Positions 27,108-35,800 of a stretch of DNA of 64,000 bases are shown in pieces. Made by a program: the position numbers and the translations under genes. This DNA is from CAWFGW01 sp963849955 (lineage in GTDB: Bacteria > Bacteroidota > Bacteroidia > Cytophagales > JAAEPT01). Where the stretch lies: assembly GCA_963849955.1 (NCBI GenBank), contig CAWKJU010000023.1, positions 1 through 64,000 of the forward strand, written 5' to 3'. A model generated the notes under the pieces. The model ran no database searches. It was not told the DNA's origin and saw only the letters and a list, made by a program, of their open reading frames with translations. Numbering within the stretch: the stretch's first letter is position 1; the number at the start of each line of letters is the position of its first letter.

Positions 27108-28324
27108 GCTTGAATTTGAATCACTTTATCTAAACTAATAAGGGTTTTGGCTGATTTTTTCACAAAAGGGTTTTTTTCATCCCAAACGTAGCCAGACAAT
27201 ACTGAACTGATTTGTTTTTTAAGGATGGAATCTTTTTTATTGGCATAAATAATTCGTTCCAAGGTTCCGTCATACCATTTCTCAACAAACACTCGAAACA
27301 CGTCAATTCCCTTACTGAGTTTGTTTACATAGTCTTCCTGCCAGTTGACGAACTCTGCAGAGAGCTCTTTATCAATCAAGTTAGCAGCTAGTTCGCCAGA
27401 CACCATTGCTAAAGTTGCTCCAGAGGAAAAAATTGGATCAAGAAACTCCGTTGAATTCCCAGCCAGTACATATCCATCCCCATAATAGTTGGTTGCTTTG
27501 TTAGAATAATTCCGCAAGACGTTCGGTTCAAAAGCAAAACCAGAAGTAAGCAAGGGTTTCAAGCTTGAACTTGTTGACAGAAGGTTCAAAAAGGAGTGTT
27601 TTAAATCATCTTTAAGACCCAAATGATGCTCTGAACCCACAAAGCCAACGGATAATTTGGATTTATTTAAAGGAATCACCCACGCCCAGACATCCTCTTT
27701 AACTGACACTATAGAAGTAAAATTTTGATATTTCTCCCATTGACCTTCTGTGTTGATATGGCAAAAAACAGCCGTTCGGCTTGGTAAATTAGATTTTGAA
27801 ACGTTATTTAAAAGTGTAGAGATCACATTTGCATTTCCACTGGTGTCTATTACTTTTTTGCATTGAATTTTAGATACATCACCATTTTCTGATTCAATGA
27901 TTAACTCATTTTCAAATTTTCCTGTATTCTTGAAAGCTGTTACTGAGCTACCAAACAATATTTTCCCACCTTTACTTTGAACAAAGTCGGCAAGGGCCTG
28001 ATCAAAAAATTGTCGTTCTACTTGCCATGTAGTGCCCCAACCTTTGGTGAAATTATTAGCGAATGATATAAAATTAGCTTCCTCATTACGCAAAAACACT
28101 GCTCCTTCTTTCAACTGAAAGTTGTATTTGTTTAAAAAATCTATAGCATCAATATTCGCTAAACACTCCATAGCACGAGGCAAAAGGCTTTCACCAATGG
28201 TAAATCGAGGAAAGTGAGCCTTTTCAACCACTACTACACGATATCCACTTTTTATTAAATTTGCTGCAGCAATGCAACCTGAAGGGCCCGCTCCAATAAT
28301 TAGAACATCATATTCTTTTTCCAT
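27104..28324 (-). CDS. Flavin-dependent halogenase-like FAD oxidoreductase
   Basis: A 406-residue FAD enzyme. It has an N-terminal GxGxxG motif (IGAGPSGCIAA), the substrate-side signature RFTIGESLLPRAME and a mid-protein VWAWVIP that matches the WxWxIP motif of flavin-dependent halogenases. The C-terminal region DGYVLAGNSTEFLDPIFSSGATLAM is the second FAD contact. True halogenases also need a reductase partner and a catalytic Lys near residue 79; I did not align to test this. It may instead be a hydroxylase/monooxygenase or a geranylgeranyl-reductase-like enzyme. Some flexirubins are chlorinated, so a role in decorating the aryl ring is plausible. Confidence 0.75.
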   Translation of the reverse strand: MEKEYDVLIIGAGPSGCIAAANLIKSGYRVVVVEKAHFPRFTIGESLLPRAMECLANIDAIDFLNKYNFQLKEGAVFLRNEEANFISFANNFTKGWGTTWQVERQFFDQALADFVQSKGGKILFGSSVTAFKNTGKFENELIIESENGDVSKIQCKKVIDTSGNANVISTLLNNVSKSNLPSRTAVFCHINTEGQWEKYQNFTSIVSVKEDVWAWVIPLNKSKLSVGFVGSEHHLGLKDDLKHSFLNLLSTSSSLKPLLTSGFAFEPNVLRNYSNKATNYYGDGYVLAGNSTEFLDPIFSSGATLAMVSGELAANLIDKELSAEFVNWQEDYVNKLSKGIDVFRVFVEKWYDGTLERIIYANKKDSILKKQISSVLSGYVWDEKNPFVKKSAKTLISLDKVIQIQA

Positions 28325-28407
28325 ACCGATGGAAAATTAGTCAATTATCGACAATTGAAGACTAAAATGATATTAAGTATTTATATTTACAGATTCAAAA
28401 GTGAGAT
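28325..28407. promoter_or_regulatory. Divergent intergenic control region of the pigment-like cluster
   Basis: 83 AT-rich bases separate the halogenase-like gene (minus) from the ammonia lyase gene (plus). A TATATTTA at 28382-28389 is one base off TAnnTTTG, but no -33 box sits at the right distance. It should hold the promoter of the long plus-strand operon. Confidence 0.35.
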
Positions 28408-29943
28408 ATGGTATTAGTTGGAAACGATTTTTTGAATTTAAGAAAGTTTGAAGAAATCGTATTAGCGTATAAAAAAATAGACTTGGATACAACTGCCTTG
28501 TCAGCATGTGACGATTCATTTCGTTTAATCAATAAACTATCCACTACTCAAATTATTTACGGGGTCAATACTGGTTTTGGACCGATGGCTCAGTTTAAGG
28601 TTAAAGACAAAAAAGCTTTACAACTTAACTTAATACGCAGCCATTGTTCTGGAATGGGCAAAGAGCTTTCTGCTTTGGAAACCAGAGCTTTGATGTTGGC
28701 GCGTCTAAATTCTTTATTACAGGGAAAGTCGGGTGTACATGAATCTGTTTTAAAAACCTTACAATTATTCATTAACAACAGCATTTCCCCAACTGTGTTT
28801 GAACATGGTGGTGTAGGTGCTTCTGGTGATTTAGTACAATTGGCGCATTTGGCACTTAACCTAATTGGTGAGGGTGAGGTAATTTTTGACGACAAAAAAC
28901 AACCAGCTAAAGCGGTATTTGAACAATTAAAAGCTTCCCCTGTACAAATACAGATAAGAGAAGGGCTCGCTATGATGAACGGGACTTCCGCTATGACTGG
29001 TCTAGCAGCACTAAATGTAATTCAAGCAAAAAAACTCTTCAAATACACCCTAGCAATGGGGGTTTGGCTCAATGAATTAGTAGGTGCTTTTGATGATGCA
29101 TTTTCAGAAGAATTAAATCAAACAAAACACCACCTTGGACAGCAAAAAGTAGCGCAACAGATGCGTAATTTAATCGCTACAAGTCAATGCTTTAAAAAAA
29201 GATATCACAATACTTCAGAAGAAACTGCTGATGCCCCCACCTATTCCTTTAAAGTTCAGGAATTTTATTCTCTTCGCTGCTTACCCCAAATATTAGGACC
29301 AATTTTAGAAACCATTGAGCAATGCGAAAAAACAGTTGAAAGCGAATTAAATTCAGCAAACGACAACCCTATAATAGACACCAAAACCGAGACCATCTAT
29401 CATGGCGGGAATTTTCATGGTGATTACATTTCATTAGAAATGGATAAACTAAAAATGGTGATGACAAAACTTTCCGTATTGTTAGAAAGACAACTAAATT
29501 TTTTACTCAACCCGACATTAAACAATCAATTCCCAAATTTTTTAAATGCACACACCTTGGGATTAAACTTTGGATTACAAGGAATCCAGTTTACTGCAAC
29601 ATCCACCGTGGCTGAAAACAAAACATTATCATTTCCACAATATGTAAATAGTATTCCGTGCAACAATGACAATCAAGATGTGGTAAGCATGGGGTTCAAC
29701 TCCGCCAAAATAACTCAAAAAGTAATTGAAAACTGTACACAAGTACTAAGCATCCAACTACTTGCATTAAGTCAAGCAACCGCTATTTCTAATAAGGAAG
29801 AAAATCAGTTTGCAACCTCTAGTCAAGTCTTAAAAAAGCAGGTAGAAGCTTTTTTTTCCTTGCCTGTTACCGATCAACCACATCATAATAACTTGAAAGC
29901 ATTAAATTCCTTTATTCAACATAACGACATTACAAACCTATGA
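28408..29943 (+). CDS. Tyrosine ammonia lyase (HAL/PAL family)
   Basis: An aromatic amino acid lyase that forms trans-cinnamate-type acids plus ammonia. The self-formed MIO cofactor comes from Ala138-Ser139-Gly140 in GVGASGDLVQLAHLAL. YGVNTGFGPMAQF and SANDNPIIDT are further active-site regions. The blocks FEHGGVGASGDLVQ and YHGGNFHGDYISLEMDKLK are as I recall in the characterised Flavobacterium johnsoniae tyrosine ammonia lyase, which supports tyrosine as substrate; the specificity loop reads RSHCSG. Expected product is p-coumarate, the starter of flexirubin-like polyenes. It heads the operon and overlaps the ketoreductase by 4 bases. Confidence 0.88.
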   Translation: MVLVGNDFLNLRKFEEIVLAYKKIDLDTTALSACDDSFRLINKLSTTQIIYGVNTGFGPMAQFKVKDKKALQLNLIRSHCSGMGKELSALETRALMLARLNSLLQGKSGVHESVLKTLQLFINNSISPTVFEHGGVGASGDLVQLAHLALNLIGEGEVIFDDKKQPAKAVFEQLKASPVQIQIREGLAMMNGTSAMTGLAALNVIQAKKLFKYTLAMGVWLNELVGAFDDAFSEELNQTKHHLGQQKVAQQMRNLIATSQCFKKRYHNTSEETADAPTYSFKVQEFYSLRCLPQILGPILETIEQCEKTVESELNSANDNPIIDTKTETIYHGGNFHGDYISLEMDKLKMVMTKLSVLLERQLNFLLNPTLNNQFPNFLNAHTLGLNFGLQGIQFTATSTVAENKTLSFPQYVNSIPCNNDNQDVVSMGFNSAKITQKVIENCTQVLSIQLLALSQATAISNKEENQFATSSQVLKKQVEAFFSLPVTDQPHHNNLKALNSFIQHNDITNL

Positions 29944-30662
29944 ACTGGGCATTAATAACTGGGGGTAGTCGAGGCATCGGTAGAGCTACTTGTGTGGCGC
30001 TTGCTAAATCGGGCTACCATATTCTCATTAATTTTAATTCAAACGAAGACGAGGCACTTAAAACCCTTGACTTAGTACGTAAAGTAGGTGTTAATGGAGA
30101 AATTTTAGGTTTTGATGTCGCCAACGCAATTCAGGTACAAGAAACACTAGGCACTTGGTTGGAAAAAAATCCTGAAAATAAAATTGAGGTCTTAGTGAAT
30201 AATGCCGGTATTAAGAAAGACAACTTATTCATGTGGATGGAAAAACCCGACTGGGACGCAGTACTTGATATCAGCTTTTCAGGTTTTTTTAATGTCACAA
30301 AACTGATCGTTAACAAAATGATTGCTGCCAAATATGGACGAATCATCAATGTTGTTTCCATTTCGGGACAAAAAGGAGTGCCTGGACAAACCAACTACTC
30401 TACAGCTAAGTCTGGAATTATTGGAGCAACCCGTTCACTAGCCCATGAAGTAGGAAGAAGAAACATTACCGTAAATGCTGTTGCACCGGGTTTTATTAAA
30501 ACCGAAATGACTGAAGGTATGGACGAGAAAGATTATAAAAAAATAATTCCAGTAGCACGATTTGGAACTCCTGAAGAAGTAGCTCATGCCATTTCTTTTT
30601 TAGCCTCAAAAAATGCATCTTATATTACTGGAGAAGTGCTAACCGTATCAGGAGGTATTTAA
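29940..30662 (+). CDS. 3-oxoacyl-ACP reductase (FabG-like SDR)
   Basis: It reduces the beta-keto group after each condensation, using NADPH. Classical SDR features are TGGSRGIG (7-14), NNAGI, the catalytic Ser in VVSISGQKG, and YSTAK with catalytic Tyr and Lys. The C-terminus SYITGEVLTVSGGI is typical of FabG. At 240 residues it has normal length. Translation is coupled to the ammonia lyase through an ATGA overlap. It matches the ketoreductase role of ApeQ in aryl polyene loci. Confidence 0.93.
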   Translation: MNWALITGGSRGIGRATCVALAKSGYHILINFNSNEDEALKTLDLVRKVGVNGEILGFDVANAIQVQETLGTWLEKNPENKIEVLVNNAGIKKDNLFMWMEKPDWDAVLDISFSGFFNVTKLIVNKMIAAKYGRIINVVSISGQKGVPGQTNYSTAKSGIIGATRSLAHEVGRRNITVNAVAPGFIKTEMTEGMDEKDYKKIIPVARFGTPEEVAHAISFLASKNASYITGEVLTVSGGI

Positions 30663-30666
30663 AATC

Positions 30667-31887
30667 ATGAATAGAGTTGTTATTACTGGAATTGGGATAT
30701 ATTCTTGCCTTGGGAAAAATTTAGAAGAAGTGACCAAATCTTTGTTTGAAGGGAAATCTGGAATCGGCATTGACCTCAAAAGAAAGGAGCTAGGTTTTCG
30801 ATCATCTTTAACGGGTATCATTCAGCGACCTGACCTAAAAACTCTACTTACCAGACGCCAACGAATTCAAATGCCTGAGCAAGCAGAATATGCTTATATG
30901 GCAACCATTGAAGCCCTCGAAAAAGCCAAAATGGATGAGCAAACATTTGAAGAAAATGAAGTAGGAATCATCTACGGAAACGACAGTTCAGCAGTACCTG
31001 TCATAGAGGCTGTGGATAAGTTGAGAGAAAAGAAAGACACCCAATTGATTGGTTCTGGCTCTGTCTTTCAGTCCATGAACTCTACGGTAACTATGAACTT
31101 GTCTACCATTTTTAAAATCAAAGGCATCAATTTCACGCTAAGTGGTGCATGCGCAAGTGGTTCTCATTCCATTGGAATGGCTTATTTTCTTATTCGTTCT
31201 GGCCTACAACAACAAGTGATTTGTGGTGGTGCTCAAGAGGTAAACCCCGAATGCATGGGTAATTTTGATGCCATCAACGCTTTCTCCATGCTTGAAAGTG
31301 ACCCCACAAAAGCCAGCAGACCCTTTGATGCCAACCGTGATGGCTTAATCCCAAGTGGGGGTGCCGCAACTGTAATTCTTGAAAGTCTAGAATCAGCGCA
31401 AAAGCGAGGGGCTAAAATATTAGGTGAGGTCGTTGGTTATGGTTTTTCATCTAACGGTGATCATATTTCTCAACCTTCGGTAGATGGACCATACCGTTCC
31501 TTAAAAAATTCGTTAAAAGATGCAGGGTTGAACATTGAAGATATTGACTACATTAATGCGCATGCAACGTCTACACCCATTGGTGATAAAAATGAAGCAA
31601 AAGCGATAGCCGAACTATTTGGAAATAATGTTCCTGTAAGCTCTACTAAATCTATGACGGGTCACGAGTGTTGGATGGCTGGGGCTAGCGAAATAGTTTA
31701 TTCGTTATTGATGATGGAGAATGATTTCATGGCACCAAACATTAATTTCAATACCCCTGACGAGGACTCACAACGACTAGACATTATAGCTGAAACACGC
31801 CAAGGGAAAGTGAATACAATTCTTTCTAACTCATTCGGCTTTGGCGGTACTAACTCAACACTTATTGTTAAAAAGTTTATCAATTAG
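30667..31887 (+). CDS. Beta-ketoacyl-ACP synthase (FabF-like), first of three
   Basis: It elongates the polyene chain by decarboxylative condensation with malonyl-ACP. The catalytic triad is intact: Cys162 in SGACASGS, His299 in NAHATSTP and His333 in TGHECWMAG. The 406-residue length is that of FabF. It follows the ketoreductase by 4 bases and precedes an ACP gene. In aryl polyene loci a comparable enzyme (ApeR-like) sits next to the ketoreductase, but which of the three synthases here does initiation or elongation cannot be told from sequence alone. Confidence 0.92.
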   Translation: MNRVVITGIGIYSCLGKNLEEVTKSLFEGKSGIGIDLKRKELGFRSSLTGIIQRPDLKTLLTRRQRIQMPEQAEYAYMATIEALEKAKMDEQTFEENEVGIIYGNDSSAVPVIEAVDKLREKKDTQLIGSGSVFQSMNSTVTMNLSTIFKIKGINFTLSGACASGSHSIGMAYFLIRSGLQQQVICGGAQEVNPECMGNFDAINAFSMLESDPTKASRPFDANRDGLIPSGGAATVILESLESAQKRGAKILGEVVGYGFSSNGDHISQPSVDGPYRSLKNSLKDAGLNIEDIDYINAHATSTPIGDKNEAKAIAELFGNNVPVSSTKSMTGHECWMAGASEIVYSLLMMENDFMAPNINFNTPDEDSQRLDIIAETRQGKVNTILSNSFGFGGTNSTLIVKKFIN

Positions 31888-31917
31888 TATCTTCGCGAAT
31901 TAATACTAGTAGCAAAA

Positions 31918-32160
31918 ATGGAGCTGAGCGAAATTGAGAAGATAACAAAAGGGTTTTTAGTAGAAGAATTCGAAGTAGAGGAAAACCTTATTCAGCCAGA
32001 AGCTGACATGAAGATTAGCTTAGACTTGGATAGCTTAGACTATGTGGATTTAGTGGTAATCATTGAAGAAAACTTCAACTTCAAAGTAAAACCAGAAGAC
32101 TTCACTAACTTAGTTACTTTCAACGATTTTTATAAATATATACAAACAAAAATCGCTTAA
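31918..32160 (+). CDS. Acyl carrier protein 1 of the polyene cluster
   Basis: An 80-residue acidic carrier protein. The phosphopantetheine Ser is Ser39 in LDLDSLDYVDL. It would be activated by a phosphopantetheinyl transferase such as the one at 16580 and carry the growing or starter acyl group. It lies between the first ketosynthase and an LpxL-like acyltransferase. Confidence 0.92.
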   Translation: MELSEIEKITKGFLVEEFEVEENLIQPEADMKISLDLDSLDYVDLVVIIEENFNFKVKPEDFTNLVTFNDFYKYIQTKIA

Positions 32161-32167
32161 TACGAAC

Positions 32168-33019
32168 GTGTCAGCATGGGAAGGTAAATCAAAAACAAAT
32201 GCTTGGGGGTATAAATTTTTCTACTACTCCCTTCATTTTCTAGGTTTACGAGCTGCCTATTTTTTTTTACTCTTTGTTAGTCCTTTTTACGTTTGCTTTT
32301 CTTCTTCACGAAAACACATTTACGCTTATTTCAGAGTACGACTTAGTTTTTCATTATTAAAAACTATTCACTACATGTTTAAAAACTATTATGTGTTTGG
32401 GCAAGTAATTATCGATAAAATATACATTCAAAGTGGTTTAAATCATCGTTTCCACTTTCAATTTAATGGGAAAAAACATCTGGAAGAGATGGTAAATCGA
32501 AACGAAGGTGGTATATTAATTAGTGCACATTTAGGTAATTGGGCGGTAGCAGGCGAGTTGTTAAAAGAATTTAAAACCATAGTGAATGTGGTAATGTTAG
32601 ATGAAGAACATCAAGCCATCAAACAATTTATAGGTTCTGTTACAGAACAAGCTTATAACATTATTGCCATCAAACAGGATTTTTCTCACCTCTTTGAAAT
32701 CAAAAATGCGCTTGACAACAACGAACTAATTTGCATTCACGGTGACCGATTTATGGATGGTTCAAAAACTTTTAAACACCTCTTTTTAAAAAAAGAAGCC
32801 CACTTTCCAGCTGGACCATTTAAAATTTCAAAGATGATGGAAGTGCCTACCGTGTTTGTTTATGGCTTTAAACAAAAGAAAGGATATGATTTTTATTGCT
32901 CCGAAATATATCAAAACATGACGGCTGAAGATTTATTTGAAAAATATGTTCTCGACCTGGAAAAAATGATTTCTAAATACCCCGCACAATGGTTTAATTA
33001 TTACGACTTTTGGAAATGA
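32168..33019 (+). CDS. LpxL/HtrB-like lysophospholipid or lipid A acyltransferase
   Basis: A 283-residue member of the lipid A biosynthesis acyltransferase family. One N-terminal membrane helix (about 25-47) precedes ISAHLGNWAVAGEL, the H-x4-E/D-like catalytic box, and a later IHGDRFMDG region. In aryl polyene loci such enzymes are thought to attach the polyene acyl chain to a lipid; here the acyl donor would be the neighbouring ACP. The start is GTG at 32168, as no ATG is in frame near it. It overlaps the dehydratase gene by 10 bases. Confidence 0.84.
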   Translation: MSAWEGKSKTNAWGYKFFYYSLHFLGLRAAYFFLLFVSPFYVCFSSSRKHIYAYFRVRLSFSLLKTIHYMFKNYYVFGQVIIDKIYIQSGLNHRFHFQFNGKKHLEEMVNRNEGGILISAHLGNWAVAGELLKEFKTIVNVVMLDEEHQAIKQFIGSVTEQAYNIIAIKQDFSHLFEIKNALDNNELICIHGDRFMDGSKTFKHLFLKKEAHFPAGPFKISKMMEVPTVFVYGFKQKKGYDFYCSEIYQNMTAEDLFEKYVLDLEKMISKYPAQWFNYYDFWK

Positions 33020-33426
33020 TCGATTCAATTGAACATCTGATCCCTCAAAAACAACCTTTTGTTTTTATCAACAATATTCTGGAAGAACACGAGGCGACTA
33101 TTACTACACAATTCACCATACCTGAATCTGGCCCACTAGTTAAAAACAGACTTGCCTCTGAAGCACTTTTTCTTGAAAACATTGCACAATCGGCAGCAGC
33201 TAAAGCAGGCATCTCCTTCTCAAAAAAACACGAAGCCATTCCAATTGGTTATATTGGTGGAGTCAAAAAATTTGAGGTATTTGATGTTGCCTATGCAGGC
33301 GATCTAATTACCACTACCGTTACTTTTGTAAATGAAGTGTTGAATGCTTCAATTGTGGAAGGGAAAATCTATTTAAAAGATCAACTCATCGCTCAGTGTG
33401 AGCTCAAAATATTTATTCAAGCGTGA
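33010..33426 (+). CDS. Hotdog-fold 3-hydroxyacyl-ACP dehydratase, ApeP-like
   Basis: A 138-residue hotdog protein that would dehydrate the 3-hydroxyacyl intermediate to the trans-enoyl form, which builds the conjugated chain since no enoyl reductase is encoded. LIPQKQPFVFINNILE at the start is the FabZ-like N-terminus and LASEALFLENIAQSAAAKAG is the central helix with the catalytic Glu. A second, shorter dehydratase lies at 39258; in E. coli the two aryl-polyene dehydratases work together, which may be so here. It overlaps both neighbours. Confidence 0.82.
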   Translation: MEMIDSIEHLIPQKQPFVFINNILEEHEATITTQFTIPESGPLVKNRLASEALFLENIAQSAAAKAGISFSKKHEAIPIGYIGGVKKFEVFDVAYAGDLITTTVTFVNEVLNASIVEGKIYLKDQLIAQCELKIFIQA

Positions 33427-33863
33427 AATTACACCTCGAAAACAACAACACACTAACGACTTCTGTCAAGATCAAAGTTCGCTTTCAAGAAGTTGATGCA
33501 ATGCACATTGTATGGCACGGGCATTATTTAAAATATTTGGAAGATGCCCGCGAAGAATTTGGTCGTATATATAGCTTGGGATACCTTGATGTGTTTTCTT
33601 TCGGGTTTATGACCCCTATTGTGGGACTAAACATCGATTATAAATCAGCCATCAAATACCAAGACGACATTGAAATACAAATCACTTACTTGAATTCAAA
33701 AGCGGCTAAAATTATTTTTGACTATTCTATTTTTAATCATACGAGCGGAAAAGTAGCAGCAAAAGCCCAATCAACGCAAGCTTTTGTCGATACCGATCAT
33801 CAACTTATTCTCAATAATCCTAAGTTTTATATCAACTGGAAAAAAACGAACAACCTTCTTTAA
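33423..33863 (+). CDS. 4HBT-type acyl thioesterase
   Basis: A 146-residue hotdog thioesterase. FQEVDAMHIVWHGHYLKYLEDAREEFG is the 4-hydroxybenzoyl-CoA/YbgC signature, with the catalytic Asp in EVDAMH. It could release the finished polyene acyl chain or edit stalled ACP intermediates. The start is GTG at 33423, overlapping the dehydratase stop by 4 bases. A role like ApeK of the aryl polyene cluster is inferred from position. Confidence 0.87.
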   Translation: MKLHLENNNTLTTSVKIKVRFQEVDAMHIVWHGHYLKYLEDAREEFGRIYSLGYLDVFSFGFMTPIVGLNIDYKSAIKYQDDIEIQITYLNSKAAKIIFDYSIFNHTSGKVAAKAQSTQAFVDTDHQLILNNPKFYINWKKTNNLL

Positions 33864-33865
33864 TT

Positions 33866-34963
33866 TTGAGTAGGGAAGCATATATCGCCACTACTGGACT
33901 TTTCCATCAACTAGGAAACTCGCCATCTACAGTTTTTGAGCAAATTCTAAATGGCAAAACAGGATTAGTTGAATATACACACCCACTAAACCCCACTGAA
34001 AAAAGTTTTGTAGCACATCTAAATGCTGATCAGGTATCTTTCCAAAGTTATACCAGATTAGAGTCGTTATGCATTTCACTGATTTTAAACCACATCGAAC
34101 CTTCATTGCTTCAACATCCAAACACAACCGTTATCATCGCCACTACTAAAGGAAATATTGATGTGTTGGAATCAAACCCTGAGCGGAGCAAGCTTCCTCA
34201 ACTTGCCTCTGCTTTAAAAAACTACTTTCAACTTAACGAACAGCCAACTATTGTGTGTAATGCTTGTATCTCAGGAACTGTTGCATTGGGATTGGCTAAG
34301 GATTATATTTCAAATAATCTCTACGAAAATGTATTAGTCATTGGGTGTGACATAATCACCGACTTTGTTTTATCAGGCTTTGAATCGTTCAAAGCACTCT
34401 CATCCTCCCCTACACTAGCTTTTGATACCCAAAGAAATGGCTTGTCTTTAGGCGAAGCTGTTGCATTGGTTTTAGTGAGTAATGAAAATAAGGCTTCTGA
34501 AATAAAAATCTGCAGCAGCGGAATCTCCAATGATGCAAACCACATTTCTGGACCATCGCGCACTGGTGACGGGTTATCTTTAGCAATAAAGAAAGCCTTA
34601 GAAAAAAATAAAATAACCAGTCCACAAATAGATGTCATATCAGGACATGGTACAGGCACTATTTACAACGATGAAATGGAAGCCTTAGCTATCAATCAAG
34701 CTAAATTAGAAGAAGTCCCTTTACACAGCTTAAAAGGCTTTCTGGGTCATACATTAGGTGCAGCTGGAGTAGTTGAAACTATTCTTTTAGCGGAATCAAT
34801 GAAGCAGAACATTGCACTCCCTACCTATGGCTTTTCAACGTTGGGCGTTTCGAAAAAGGTGAATATCAGCGCTAATCCATTTTCAAAAACAATGCAGTTT
34901 GGCTTAAAATTATCTGCCGGATTTGGTGGGTGTAATGCGACTTTACTACTTGAAAAGATATGA
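33866..34963 (+). CDS. Beta-ketoacyl-ACP synthase, second of three
   Basis: A 365-residue ketosynthase, shorter than FabF (about 410). The triad is present: Cys134 in NACISG, His261 in SGHGTGT and His295 in LGHTLGAAG. It starts with TTG at 33866 and overlaps the following small ketosynthase-like gene by 4 bases (ATGA), so the two are likely made in equal amounts and may pair. Divergence from the other two synthases suggests a separate step such as starter condensation. That is inference. Confidence 0.86.
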   Translation: MSREAYIATTGLFHQLGNSPSTVFEQILNGKTGLVEYTHPLNPTEKSFVAHLNADQVSFQSYTRLESLCISLILNHIEPSLLQHPNTTVIIATTKGNIDVLESNPERSKLPQLASALKNYFQLNEQPTIVCNACISGTVALGLAKDYISNNLYENVLVIGCDIITDFVLSGFESFKALSSSPTLAFDTQRNGLSLGEAVALVLVSNENKASEIKICSSGISNDANHISGPSRTGDGLSLAIKKALEKNKITSPQIDVISGHGTGTIYNDEMEALAINQAKLEEVPLHSLKGFLGHTLGAAGVVETILLAESMKQNIALPTYGFSTLGVSKKVNISANPFSKTMQFGLKLSAGFGGCNATLLLEKI

Positions 34964-35547
34964 GTACCACACCAATACCATACGTTCGAATTAAAAAAAA
35001 CCACTTTTTTGATGGCGAGAAAACGAGCACTTTTGTTGAATTAAAAGGATTATATCAATCCTTAAAAATCGACTATCCCAAATTTCATAAAATGGACTCG
35101 CTATCGCAATTAGCGTTAGTGATGATACATGCATTAGTTAAAAAAACAGAAATTGATAAAAACACCATTCTGTTATTTGCCAATAGCATTTCTTCCTTTA
35201 ATACCGATATAAAACACCAGGAATCGATTCGTCCAGAAGCTTACTTCCCAAGTCCTGCCACATTTGTGTACACCTTACCAAACATTAGCTTAGGAGAAGT
35301 GGCTATTAAATATCAACTAAAAAATGAAAACCTTTTTTTAGTATGTGACCATTTTTCACCTACTTTATATACAAAACATGCTTTCATTTACTTTAACGAT
35401 GGAGCTGAAACTGCACTCTGCCTCTGGCTGGATGATCATAAAAATAACTTAGACGGTTTTGCCTTTATACTTACAAAAAGTGATGTAAAAAGCGCAAACA
35501 TAACAGAAACACAATCAAAATTGAACGAATTATATGACAATGGATGA
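34960..35547 (+). CDS. Small ketosynthase-like protein without catalytic Cys
   Basis: A 195-residue protein resembling the N-terminal half of a ketosynthase/thiolase fold: PSPATFVYTLPNISLGEVAIKYQLKNENLFLV is the usual N-terminal-lobe segment. The Cys-His-His triad is absent and the C-terminal lobe is missing, so it cannot catalyse condensation. Proteins of this size recur in flexirubin-type loci, where they may act as a partner of a real ketosynthase. It overlaps the synthase before it by 4 bases and the ACP after it by 14 bases. Confidence 0.7.
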   Translation: MSTTPIPYVRIKKNHFFDGEKTSTFVELKGLYQSLKIDYPKFHKMDSLSQLALVMIHALVKKTEIDKNTILLFANSISSFNTDIKHQESIRPEAYFPSPATFVYTLPNISLGEVAIKYQLKNENLFLVCDHFSPTLYTKHAFIYFNDGAETALCLWLDDHKNNLDGFAFILTKSDVKSANITETQSKLNELYDNG

Positions 35548-35797
35548 GTTAATTGAAAAGCTAAAAGTAGAAATAATAGAACATCTTAATTTAGATGAAA
35601 TTACTCCTGAGGAAGTGTCGGCAGACGATCAACTGTTTGGCGGTGGTTTCGGTTTGGACTCTATAGATGCTTTAGAGTTAATCGTTCTTTTAGACAAAGA
35701 GTATGGCATTAAAATCACTTCTCAAGAAGAAGGAAAAGATGTGTTTGTATCTCTTCGCACTATGGCGGAATATATCCGTAAAAAACAAGAAGTATAA
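35534..35797 (+). CDS. Acyl carrier protein 2 of the polyene cluster
   Basis: An 87-residue carrier protein with Ser43 in FGLDSIDALEL as the phosphopantetheine site. The motif differs from ACP 1 (LDLDSLD), so the two probably serve different steps, as ApeE and ApeF do. It overlaps the ketosynthase-like gene by 14 bases. MT at 35534 or MD six bases later are both possible starts. Confidence 0.91.
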   Translation: MTMDELIEKLKVEIIEHLNLDEITPEEVSADDQLFGGGFGLDSIDALELIVLLDKEYGIKITSQEEGKDVFVSLRTMAEYIRKKQEV

Positions 35798-35800
35798 GGG

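Noticed and set aside
34321..34659. 112-codon antisense frame within a ketosynthase gene
   Set aside because: It is a shadow frame opposite a well-supported gene, with no motif.
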